64,000 bases of DNA from a bacterium (GTDB lineage Bacteria; Electryoneota; RPQS01), in assembly GCA_016721565.1 (NCBI GenBank), contig JADKHW010000002.1, forward strand, positions 248,001-312,000, read 5' to 3'. The notes beneath the pieces are model-generated. The model was not told the DNA's origin and ran no database searches. It saw only the letters and a program-made list of their open reading frames with translations. Below, piece by piece: positions 30,292 through 39,197 of this stretch. Each line of letters opens with the position of its first letter. The first letter of the stretch is position 1. The translations under genes were made by a program, and so were the position numbers.

Positions 30292-30429
30292 AGGGAGAAG
30301 TGAGCAGGAGTACGGGCAGGAATAAAGGGGCGGCTCGAACGAAACCGACGAGCCATTCCATCCAATGAATTTGATGATTAAGATAGGCTTCTTTTCTCTG
30401 GCAATCAAGCGAGCATCGAGGGCCAGCAC

Positions 30430-30927
30430 CCGCGCAGCAACCGTTGCTTGTTTGTGAATCTACCAGCCCAGAGTCCTCCTAAGTCCCAGCACTTGGGATT
30501 GTGGGCCATACCGATGCGCAAGCAATTGAAAAATAATCACGAGCTTCGTGTTTGGCGGGAATCAGACACCCCTATCCCATTAAGTTATTATTGTTGAGCT
30601 TATCGTGTGTTCCCCTTGCGAAATCATTAAGAATAATGTAGATTGCAAGGAATTGTATTTTTCATCCCCACCCTTCTCGGCTCCCTCTGGGTGGGAATAA
30701 CTCGCCTGAAAGTCCCGCAAACGGGGTTGGCCGCCATCTACGGTGTCACGAAGCTGGTGATCTCCCAACCCCAAGCTTACCCCTGTCCCATTTTTAGCGT
30801 CCCGTTATTCAGGAATCCAGCCTGTCGCGTAACTCTTGCGCCTGTCGGAAACCTGCTTTGATAACTGCACGTACACCCAAGATTTTCGATTTTCTCCGCA
30901 AACTCTTCCGCATCGTAGAGGTGACTA
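30430..30927. other. Long 5' region of the OPT genes
   Basis: About 500 bases between divergent genes with no supported ORF. A 7-bp hairpin (CCCACCC at 30667-30673 with GGGTGGG at 30689-30695) and further GC-rich half-sites suggest a structured leader for the first OPT gene. I do not recognise a known riboswitch. Confidence 0.3.
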
Positions 30928-33168
30928 ATGTCTGAAGAAACCCATGTAAAATCCGTCGAAGAACGGGATCGCGAATGGTATGAAAATGTCTACCAGAAAG
31001 ACGCGCCGCAGTTAACGGCTCGCGCCGTGATTTCCGGCATGTTGTTCGGGGGACTCATGTCGCTGTCCAATCTGTATGTCGGTTTGAAGTCCGGCTGGGG
31101 ATTGGGTGTGGATATCGTCGCGGTCATCTTGATCTTCTCCATCTTCAAAGGCCTGAAGAGCGCCGGTTTGGTCCGCCGCGATTTCGGCATGATGGAAAAC
31201 ACGATTATGATGACAGTCGCGGTCGCCGCAAGCTGGATATCTTCAGCAGGTTTGGTTTCTGCTGTTCCTGCTTTGTCAATGCTAACTGGCTATGAGTTCG
31301 TCTGGTGGCAATTGGCGATCTTTATCGGCGGAATTCTGTATCTGGGTTTGTTCATGGCCATTCCGCTCAAGCGGCAGATGATCCAAGTCGATAATCTCCG
31401 CTTCCCCGGTAATATCCCCACAGGCGAAACGCTGAAGGCCATGTACTCGACAGGGTCAGAGGCACTCAAGAAAGCAAAAGCTCTGGGCATTTCGGGTGGT
31501 CTCGGTATTTTGATTGCCGGCCTGCGTGATGGATTGGGTTGGATTCCTGCGCAATTGTCTTTGCCGATTTCCCTCGCCAAGGTCAGCATGAGCAAGCTCA
31601 CGTTGACATTTGAACCGAGCCTTATCTTCATCGGCATCGGCGCGCTAATGGGAATCAAGGTCGGTTTGAGTATGCTACTCGGTTTGGTTTTGAACTATGG
31701 TGTGCTCGCACCAAATCTAATCAATGACAAGATCATTAAGCATCCCGCTCCGCAAGTTCAAGCCGCGACTCTTTTGAAAGCGCCGCTGAGCATTCAACCG
31801 GGCGAAAGCATCACAGTTACGGTTGAAGAAGCAAACGTCGGCCCCGAACTGTCGTCCGGCAGCGCGGTTAATAACTATCGCTACACTTGGTTTGCGGCAA
31901 AGTCCTATAGCAGCAACGATGCGCTTTTAGCCGACCTGAATGCACAGACCCTTGGGAACGGTCAAACGAACCCGTTCTACGGCGTCATCAGCGTGCGTGA
32001 TACACTAAGCAAAGCCAACGGCGTAGGGTCGAAAGCGTTGTTCTTTGAAGCTTCAAAAGCTACCTTCTGGGAAGCGAAGCTCACGATTGATAAAGAGCAG
32101 TCTTCACCGCAGATTATCGCAGGAATGGGATTTGAACCGGGCCAATTCCGTCAACAGAACGTCGGCGGATTTAGAAACATCAGCGCTTGGTCACTGTGGC
32201 CCGGAGCAACAATTCTGGTTGTCGGCGGTTTGTTGGTCTTGGCATTTCAGTGGAGAACGTTGGGCCGAACGTTTGGCAGCATCTTCAGCAGCATAGGTGG
32301 CAAGAAGAACGGTGGCACAAAGGGGATTCTCGATGACATCGAAATCCCGATGAGCTGGTTTATCCCGGGTTTTTTGATTACTGGTCTCATGTGCGTTGTT
32401 ACGCTGGTGATTATGTTCGGGAGTTACGGAGTGCACTGGTACTTGGGTGTCATCGCTGTTCTCTTGACGTTTATTTTGGCCGCTGTAGCCTCGCGTGCAG
32501 GTGCCGAAGTCGGTATTAACCCGATCGGTGCCTTGGGCAAGGTAACACAGCTAACGTTCGGTGTCGTGTCTGCGGGTAACATTACGGCCAACTTGATGAC
32601 GGCAGGTATTACGGCAGGTGCGGCGGCGAGCTGCAGTGACACGATTGGTAATCTCAAAGTCGGGCATATGGTCGGTGCAAATCCGCGCAAGCAGTTTATC
32701 GCGCAGCTTTTTGGTGTGCTTGCCGGCGCCTTGCTTGCTGTTCCGGCTTATTTCGTTCTCGTTCCTGACGTCAGTGTGCTTGGCGGTGACAAATTCCCCG
32801 CTCCTTCCGCGCTTGTGTGGATGGGCGTTGCGAAAGTTCTCGCGCAAGGCTTGAGCACTTTGCCGCGCAGCGCCGTGATTGCGATGGCGATTGCCTTTGT
32901 CGCTGCGGTGACAATCATCATTGCCGAGAAGATCTTCCCAAAAATCAAGCCCTACACCCCGTCCCCGACGGCGTTGGGCATCGCGATGACAATCCCGGCC
33001 TACACAAGCTTTGCAATGTTCCTCGGAGCGCTGATCGCTTGGATTCTCGAGAAGAAGGCTGCCAAGGTCAACGATATGTACACAATCGCGACGGCATCTG
33101 GTTTGATCGGAGGCGAGAGTATTATGGGCGTCTTTATCGCGGCCCTAATTGCGTTCGGTGTTTTGTAG
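30928..33168 (+). CDS. OPT-family oligopeptide transporter 1, with inserted soluble domain
   Basis: 746 residues, mostly hydrophobic, with hallmarks of bacterial OPT proteins: MSLSNLYVGLKSGWGLGVD near the start, GIGALMGIKVGLSML, ARAGAEVGINPIGALGKVTQ and, near the end, IATASGLIGGESIMGVF. The start has AGAGGTGA 4 bases upstream. Residues about 275-420 are not membrane: a polar insert with YSSNDALLADLNAQTL and NPFYGVISV, placed between two transmembrane parts and followed by FRNISAWSLWPGA. Family role: proton-coupled uptake of oligopeptides (some members carry metal chelates). Followed 44 bases later by a second OPT gene. Confidence 0.9.
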   Translation: MSEETHVKSVEERDREWYENVYQKDAPQLTARAVISGMLFGGLMSLSNLYVGLKSGWGLGVDIVAVILIFSIFKGLKSAGLVRRDFGMMENTIMMTVAVAASWISSAGLVSAVPALSMLTGYEFVWWQLAIFIGGILYLGLFMAIPLKRQMIQVDNLRFPGNIPTGETLKAMYSTGSEALKKAKALGISGGLGILIAGLRDGLGWIPAQLSLPISLAKVSMSKLTLTFEPSLIFIGIGALMGIKVGLSMLLGLVLNYGVLAPNLINDKIIKHPAPQVQAATLLKAPLSIQPGESITVTVEEANVGPELSSGSAVNNYRYTWFAAKSYSSNDALLADLNAQTLGNGQTNPFYGVISVRDTLSKANGVGSKALFFEASKATFWEAKLTIDKEQSSPQIIAGMGFEPGQFRQQNVGGFRNISAWSLWPGATILVVGGLLVLAFQWRTLGRTFGSIFSSIGGKKNGGTKGILDDIEIPMSWFIPGFLITGLMCVVTLVIMFGSYGVHWYLGVIAVLLTFILAAVASRAGAEVGINPIGALGKVTQLTFGVVSAGNITANLMTAGITAGAAASCSDTIGNLKVGHMVGANPRKQFIAQLFGVLAGALLAVPAYFVLVPDVSVLGGDKFPAPSALVWMGVAKVLAQGLSTLPRSAVIAMAIAFVAAVTIIIAEKIFPKIKPYTPSPTALGIAMTIPAYTSFAMFLGALIAWILEKKAAKVNDMYTIATASGLIGGESIMGVFIAALIAFGVL

Positions 33169-33212
33169 CTATATGACCCATCACATCAACTCTCTGCGGA
33201 GCCAAGAATACT

Positions 33213-35756
33213 ATGGCTGACGAACTGCCGATCAAAAAGATGACGCCCGAAGAACTCGAGCGTGAGTGGTACGAAAATGTCTATCGCGGCGACGACATGC
33301 CCCAGCTCACGATGCGTTCTGTCGTCATGGGCTCAATTCTTGGCGCTTTCCTTTCACTTCAGAATCTCTATGTGGGATTGAAGACAGGTTGGGGTCTTGG
33401 TGTTGCAATCACTTCGTGTATTCTCAGCTACACGATTTGGAAATCCCTGCGCAAAGTGTTCCCGCGCTGGGTAAAAACAGATATGTCGATCCTCGAGAAT
33501 AACGCGATGCAGTCAACTGCATCGTCGGCAGGATATTCTACAGGCGGCACAATTGTCTCGGCTATCAGCGCCTATCTGCTTGTCAACGGAGTGCATATCA
33601 GTTACTGGTTGCTCTCGGCATGGATATTTTTCCTCGCCGTGCTCGGCGTGACGATGGCCATTCCGATGAAACGGCAGATGATCAACGTTGAACGACTCAA
33701 GTTCCCCTCAGGCATCGCGGCGGCAGAGACGCTAAAGAGTCTGCACGGTGTCGGCCACGATGGAGGCGAATCCAACTCAGCGAAGTTGCTGTTCACGTGG
33801 GGAGGCATAGGTATTGCCATTGCCGCCGTGCGTGACTGGTTTGGATGGATACCTGCGCTTTACAATACGTTCGGCGCACGCATGAGCCTGTACACAATTC
33901 AGGTCGATGCAAGTATGATCTTGGTTGGTGCAGGCGCTCTGATGGGAATCAAAGTGTGCGTCAGCATCCTGATCGGCGGTATTCTCAACTGGGGAATCCT
34001 TGCTCCGCAAATGATGGACAAGGGAGTGATTGGCCATCCGTTACCCTACATTCGCTCGATGGAAGACTTGCAGTTTCCGCTAACGATACCTGCCGGACGT
34101 GCGCTGAGCTTTGAGGTCGTTCAAGCGAATAAGGACTACTTACTTGAAGACGGTGCCGACACGACGATTCTCTCGTATCCGTGGAAGCAACAGGTTACGT
34201 ACAGTAGTTTGAGTGAGCTTGCGGCGGCGTTGAACAATCCGAAACTGCCTGACGGCGGTACAAATCCGTTGTATGGCAAAGTGCGCGTGATGGAGCCGGA
34301 AGACGCCTATCTGAGAAAACGTCTGGAGATGCGAATTGACAGCGCGTTCAAGGGCGCCACGCATGTTGAAACTTCACTCACGCTGATTAGCAATGAAGCC
34401 AAAGTTGCGGCAACAGGACCAGCCGCGCTCTTGTTGGCCGCTAAGTCGGAATCATCCAGTCAGTTGATTGCCAGTCCATCGTTTCCTCTTGACATTCCCG
34501 CTGGAACAGTCCTTCCAATTACCTTATCGGAAGGCGGTAATACTCAAGTCTATCAATATGCGTGGCAAGACTCGACTCACTATTCATCTGCTGCAATGCT
34601 ATTGGCCGACTTGAAGTCACCCAACCTGAAGAATGGCGAGAAGAATCCTGTCCCCGGAGCGTTTCAACTTTCGACAGCAAATGAAAAGCTCGTGCTCGCC
34701 GCACCTGCAACGTATCAAATGCTGACGTTTGAAGAAGGCGCGAGCAACACGCAGACTCCCGGCGGATTTAGAAATATCGTGTCGTGGAGCTTGTGGGGTG
34801 GTGCGGCCTGTATGGTCACCAGCGGTTTGCTTGCTTTTGCATTTGAATGGCGAACAGCGTTGCGCGCATTTTCTGGACTCAAGAGCATCTTCGCTCGCGC
34901 CAAACCACATCATGAGCAAGATCCTATGGAACGAATTGAAGTTCCCGGGTCGTGGTTTGCCGGAGGTATGGTTATTGGCACGATGGGAATTGTGTGGCTG
35001 GCAGCAGTCTATTTCATGGTTCCGTGGTGGATGGCATTACTGGCGGTCTTCCTGTCGTTCTTCCTTGCCTTGGTTGCCTGCCGTGCATGCGGTGAGACTG
35101 ACACAACTCCTGTCGGAGCAATGGGCAAGATTACACAGCTCACCTTTGGCGCTATTGCTCCCAGGCAGATGAACACAAACCTGATGGCAGCTTGCATTAC
35201 AGCCGGTGTTGCAGACTCAGCATCCGATTTGCTCACCGACCTGAAGAGCGGTTACGTGCTCGGCGCGAACGCTCGTAAGCAGTTCCTCGCGCAGTTTGCG
35301 GGTATCTTCATCGGTACTGCTGTTACGGTTCCTGCGTTTTTCTTGGTCGTTCCTGATGTGTCAATTCTCGGCTCAACTAAGTTCCCGGCACCTGCCGCGC
35401 AAGTGTGGGCCTCTGTGGCAAGATTGCTTTCTAATGGCTTTGAATCGTTGCATCCCACTGCTCGTGCCGCATTGGTCATTGGTGGTATCGTCGGCCTGTT
35501 GATTCCAATGTGCGAACGTCTGTTCCCCAAGTACAATAAGTGGATCCCGTCTTCAATGGGACTCGGTCTTGCATTCGTATTGCCGTTCTATAACGCGCTT
35601 TCCATGTTCGTCGGCGGTGTGATTGCCATGATCTACATGAAGATGAAACCCGCAACGGCTGAACAATACACCGTCGCCTCTGCATCCGGAATCATCGCTG
35701 GAGAAAGCTTGATGGGAATCTTCATCACGCTGATGGGCGCGTTAGGTTGGCTGTAG
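33213..35756 (+). CDS. OPT-family oligopeptide transporter 2, with doubled insert
   Basis: 847 residues. Its membrane parts align with OPT 1 throughout (LSLQNLYVGLKTGWGLGVA, VGAGALMGIKVCVSIL, TTPVGAMGKITQLTFG, VASASGIIAGESLMGIF). The extra length lies in the soluble insert (about residues 275-510), which holds two copies of the module seen once in OPT 1: YSSLSELAAALNNPKL then NPLYGKVRV, and YSSAAMLLADLKSPNL then NPVPGAFQL. The gene directly follows OPT 1 and ends at a strong terminator, so the two form one operon. The N-terminus ELEREWYENVYRGD repeats that of OPT 1 (DREWYENVYQKD), pointing to tandem duplication. Confidence 0.9.
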   Translation: MADELPIKKMTPEELEREWYENVYRGDDMPQLTMRSVVMGSILGAFLSLQNLYVGLKTGWGLGVAITSCILSYTIWKSLRKVFPRWVKTDMSILENNAMQSTASSAGYSTGGTIVSAISAYLLVNGVHISYWLLSAWIFFLAVLGVTMAIPMKRQMINVERLKFPSGIAAAETLKSLHGVGHDGGESNSAKLLFTWGGIGIAIAAVRDWFGWIPALYNTFGARMSLYTIQVDASMILVGAGALMGIKVCVSILIGGILNWGILAPQMMDKGVIGHPLPYIRSMEDLQFPLTIPAGRALSFEVVQANKDYLLEDGADTTILSYPWKQQVTYSSLSELAAALNNPKLPDGGTNPLYGKVRVMEPEDAYLRKRLEMRIDSAFKGATHVETSLTLISNEAKVAATGPAALLLAAKSESSSQLIASPSFPLDIPAGTVLPITLSEGGNTQVYQYAWQDSTHYSSAAMLLADLKSPNLKNGEKNPVPGAFQLSTANEKLVLAAPATYQMLTFEEGASNTQTPGGFRNIVSWSLWGGAACMVTSGLLAFAFEWRTALRAFSGLKSIFARAKPHHEQDPMERIEVPGSWFAGGMVIGTMGIVWLAAVYFMVPWWMALLAVFLSFFLALVACRACGETDTTPVGAMGKITQLTFGAIAPRQMNTNLMAACITAGVADSASDLLTDLKSGYVLGANARKQFLAQFAGIFIGTAVTVPAFFLVVPDVSILGSTKFPAPAAQVWASVARLLSNGFESLHPTARAALVIGGIVGLLIPMCERLFPKYNKWIPSSMGLGLAFVLPFYNALSMFVGGVIAMIYMKMKPATAEQYTVASASGIIAGESLMGIFITLMGALGWL

Positions 35757-35780
35757 AAATTTAACGCGGTGTTTGAAATC

Positions 35781-35814
35781 AAAAGCCCTTAGGAGAATTC
35801 CTAAGGGCTTTTTC
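35781..35814. terminator. Bidirectional terminator between OPT 2 and OPT 3
   Basis: AAAAGCCCTTAGG (35781-35793) pairs perfectly with CCTAAGGGCTTTT (35800-35812), with A and T runs at the outer ends. It separates two convergent genes. Confidence 0.9.
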
Positions 35815-35833
35815 ATGTCTTAGAAATCTCGGA

Positions 35834-37690
35834 CTATCCGACCCAAGTGACGCCGATAATCAGCATAACTGCTACGACGACCATCATCAAGCCTTCCCCT
35901 GCGATTAAGCCTGAAGCAAGCGATGCACCGTAGCTATCCACGGCTTCTGGGTTGCGCTTCGTGTAGTAGGATGTCACGACAGCGCCGAGCCACATGGACA
36001 AGGATGAGTACGGCGTCACCATGAAGGCGATACCGAGAGCAATGGGTGACGGAAGCCATTTGCCAACACCTTTGATCTTGGCAATAAACGGCATTGCGAA
36101 GCCAATGAGCGCACCAATTGATGCGGCTGTCATTGCATGAGCTGGCAGTGACTTGATTCCATCAGCAAGCAGTTTCGCCATTGCGTGCCACGCCATAACA
36201 GCGGGGCCGGTGAAGTCGTCTCCGGGAATCTGGTAGGCCGCAGTTAACAAACGATACACACCTGCGGCAGTAAAAACACCAACGACAACGCCGATGATCT
36301 GTGCGATAACCTGACGACGAATCGAGACTTTGAGCATGTAACCGGCCTTCAAGTCGTGCATCAAATCTCCTGACTGACTTGCTCCGGCTGCCGTGATACC
36401 TGCGGCCATCAAGTTTGTGGGAATCATGCCCGGGTGAAGCGCGCCATAAACCACCTGAGTGATCTTGCCCATCGCGCCAACGGGATTGATATCCGTTTCA
36501 CCTGTCGCGCGAACAGAGATGCTTGCTATCAAGAACGAGAGAAACACTGCGAGGATTCCCATCCACGCTGGGATACCAAAGTAGTGCTGCGCGAGTACCG
36601 TTGTCAGCGTTGTCGCGAACACCATTCCGACGGCCCACCACTTGATCGGAAACGGATCCGGCGCATCGTCTTCATCACCTTCCTGCGCTTCGATCTTGCG
36701 TCCTTGCAGCAGCATCTTGAAGGAGCCGAATGTCTTGCCGATGACTTTGTATTGCAAGGCAAGGCTTGAGAACCCAGCAGCAACCATCAGTGCAACACCC
36801 GGCCATAACAGCCAGCGGAATGCCGCGAGGTACGCGCCGTTTTCGGTTGCAGAAGTTACGATACCTTGATGAAACAGAATCGGTGCGCCAATTCCCCACG
36901 CGAGAATAGCGCCTGCAAACAGTGACCAGCCCACTTTAGGGCCGACTAAGATACCTGCACCGAGCATCATGGGCGAGAGGCTGATACCCATGCGAACGGA
37001 AGCGAACGATACGCCGAGAATACCGAGGCTGGCCAGTCCGATATCATCAAATGAAAAATCACTGAAGTGGCCTAGGCCGAGCGGTTTTATGCTAAATAGC
37101 ATCTTGACAAGAGCCGCAAACACGCCAGCATAGAAGAGCAGCTTGGCTTTCTTCATAGCTTCCGCGCCGGAGGAATACATTGCTCTAATCGTTTCTGCGG
37201 CGGCAGTTCCTGAAGGGTAACGAAGTTTCTCGCGGACAATCATCTGCTTGCGTAGTGGGACGGCGAAGAACACGCCGAGGAACGCAATCGCAATTGCCCA
37301 GATGACGAGTTGTAAGTACGTCAAATCGTGGCCAGGACCTTGTGTCTCGCGCAAATAGAGTTCGAGAGCAGGAATGCAAGCCACAAAGCCGCCTGCTGAG
37401 GCCATTGTACCCGCAGCGCTGCCTGCGGTTGCGGTGATCAGGTTCTCTTTTGCTCCATAAGGACGGCTGAGCATACTGCCCATCGCCTTAAAGAGTGCAA
37501 ACGACAATACAGCGGCGGTAATTGATGCGCCAAATGTCCAGCCGATCTTGAGACCGATACACACATTTGACGCGCCGATCAGCGAGCCGACAAGCAGTCC
37601 GGAGAACACCGCGCGAAAGGTTAATTCGCTTGCGGTATCGTCAACGATTTGTGGTTTGATAGTTTGAGGTGTAGAATTTTCAACTGCCAT
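35834..37690 (-). CDS. OPT-family oligopeptide transporter 3
   Basis: 618 residues, about 16 hydrophobic segments. Family marks: IGASNVCIGLKIGWTFGAS near the N-terminus, MLGAGILVGPKVGWSLFAG, RATGETDINPVGAMGKITQV and a C-terminal YGASLASGLIAGEGLMMVV. It lacks the soluble insert of OPT 1 and 2 and has a plain cytoplasmic loop instead (GRKIEAQEGDEDDAPDPFPI). It is thus a more ordinary member. It lies 22 bases after the POT gene on the same strand, so the pair is probably one operon of peptide transporters. Confidence 0.9.
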   Translation of the reverse strand: MAVENSTPQTIKPQIVDDTASELTFRAVFSGLLVGSLIGASNVCIGLKIGWTFGASITAAVLSFALFKAMGSMLSRPYGAKENLITATAGSAAGTMASAGGFVACIPALELYLRETQGPGHDLTYLQLVIWAIAIAFLGVFFAVPLRKQMIVREKLRYPSGTAAAETIRAMYSSGAEAMKKAKLLFYAGVFAALVKMLFSIKPLGLGHFSDFSFDDIGLASLGILGVSFASVRMGISLSPMMLGAGILVGPKVGWSLFAGAILAWGIGAPILFHQGIVTSATENGAYLAAFRWLLWPGVALMVAAGFSSLALQYKVIGKTFGSFKMLLQGRKIEAQEGDEDDAPDPFPIKWWAVGMVFATTLTTVLAQHYFGIPAWMGILAVFLSFLIASISVRATGETDINPVGAMGKITQVVYGALHPGMIPTNLMAAGITAAGASQSGDLMHDLKAGYMLKVSIRRQVIAQIIGVVVGVFTAAGVYRLLTAAYQIPGDDFTGPAVMAWHAMAKLLADGIKSLPAHAMTAASIGALIGFAMPFIAKIKGVGKWLPSPIALGIAFMVTPYSSLSMWLGAVVTSYYTKRNPEAVDSYGASLASGLIAGEGLMMVVVAVMLIIGVTWVG

Positions 37691-37712
37691 GCGGAGTTCC
37701 TTAAGACTCAGA

Positions 37713-39197
37713 TTATGCGTTCATGTCGGACCAGCGTTTGGCCATTTGGGAGAAGATGATTAGGGCGATTACGGCGAGGACGCCGATGATGGCGAAGGGG
37801 ATCCAGACGGCGTATTGCGGGGAATAGGTGTCCCACAAGAGTTGAGTCGCTTGTGGGGCGGTGGTGCTTGTTAGTTCTTGAAGTTTGGCGAAGGCTGCGG
37901 TGCGCTCTATGCCTAACAAAGTTGTCAGGGACTCGGCCTCGCCGTTCCAGGCTTTGCCTTGGCCGAGCGGGGTGTGTTCGAGGATGTACTTCTGAGCGAG
38001 GACGGCTTTCTCGCCGTAGTTACCGTAGAGGTAGCCTGCGAGTTTAGAGCCGAAGAATCCGCCGACACCGACGGGGATGTTTACGTAACCGAGGTAGAGT
38101 CCCTTCTTCCCTTCCGGTGCAATCAGGCCGAGGTACTCGTTCTTCTTGGGGCCGGTGAGCATTTCGCCAGCGCTGAAGAAGATGACGCCGAACAAGAAGA
38201 CCCAACCGCTGTTGGTCAATCCGGCGACCAAGATGCCGCACGTTGCGATCAGCATGCCGAAGATCATGGACTCGAGCGTCCGCAATCTGCGGACGAGCCA
38301 CGAGACGGGGATCATGCACACAACTATCAAGAGCGAGTTCAATGCGAGCATGTTCTGCTGTTGAACTTGCATGCCGCGATCTGTTGACTTGGACAGGAAG
38401 TCGGGCAAGATGCTGGCTACTTTTGAACTGTCCACCCAATCGGAGATGAAGTTCGGGTGAAGGTCCCAAAGCTGGTACATCATCAGCCAGAAGCAGGACA
38501 TGATGCCGAGCCAAGCCAGCAGGCGCGGTTCAAAGATGTTAACGATCGTGCGCTTGAAGACTTGGATGGGGCCTTCCGTCTTGTCGGATTTGGAATCGAA
38601 ATCCTTGAACGTGAACAGCATGATGTAGTTAAGGGCTGTGAACGTCGCGGCTCCGAGGAAGACGGCTTTCCAGCCGATGTCAACTTGCAGGACTCCGGCT
38701 AACGGATGGGCGATGAAGGCTCCGACATTGACGATCCAATAGAAGATGCCCCACCCTACTGATGAGTTGGTCTTGTCGAGGTTTTGCGCGAGCGAGCCTT
38801 GCAGGCCGGGCTTGAAGAATGCGGTGCCTGTTGCCAAGACCAGCACGCCGCCGAAGAAGCCCCAGAACGTGCGCAGGTAGGCCATCATCAGGAAGCCTAT
38901 GATGTTCATGGTTACGGAGAAGAAGATGGTCTTCTTGTAGCCGTAGCGGTCGGCATAGCCGCCTGTGAACATCGGGAGTATGGACTGGAAGACGAACCAC
39001 CATGCGAAGATGGTGCCTTTGTCGGCGGCGGTGAAATGGAGGCCGCCCGGATCGTCGGCCTGCATGATGTACACAGCGACGACGCTGCGGACGGTGAAAT
39101 AGGCGAGGCGCTCAAACATCTCGATGACGCAGAGCATCCAGTAGCCCATGCGGAAACCGAACAGAGTGCGGTCCGTAGGAGTTTCGATTGCTGTCAT
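37713..39197 (-). CDS. POT/PTR-family proton-coupled di/tripeptide transporter
   Basis: 494 residues from the ATG at 39197; the open frame to 39263 adds 22 residues without homology. Twelve or more transmembrane helices. IEMFERLAYF contains the ExxER motif that couples proton and peptide in POT transporters; GTAFFKPGLQGSLAQ and GIFYWIVNVGAFIAHPLAG match the two PTR2 signature regions. A cytoplasmic loop (KDFDSKSDKTEGP) divides the halves. It imports short peptides into the cytoplasm using the proton gradient. The codon use appears more GC-rich than in the neighbours, which may reflect a different history. Confidence 0.88.
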   Translation of the reverse strand: MTAIETPTDRTLFGFRMGYWMLCVIEMFERLAYFTVRSVVAVYIMQADDPGGLHFTAADKGTIFAWWFVFQSILPMFTGGYADRYGYKKTIFFSVTMNIIGFLMMAYLRTFWGFFGGVLVLATGTAFFKPGLQGSLAQNLDKTNSSVGWGIFYWIVNVGAFIAHPLAGVLQVDIGWKAVFLGAATFTALNYIMLFTFKDFDSKSDKTEGPIQVFKRTIVNIFEPRLLAWLGIMSCFWLMMYQLWDLHPNFISDWVDSSKVASILPDFLSKSTDRGMQVQQQNMLALNSLLIVVCMIPVSWLVRRLRTLESMIFGMLIATCGILVAGLTNSGWVFLFGVIFFSAGEMLTGPKKNEYLGLIAPEGKKGLYLGYVNIPVGVGGFFGSKLAGYLYGNYGEKAVLAQKYILEHTPLGQGKAWNGEAESLTTLLGIERTAAFAKLQELTSTTAPQATQLLWDTYSPQYAVWIPFAIIGVLAVIALIIFSQMAKRWSDMNA

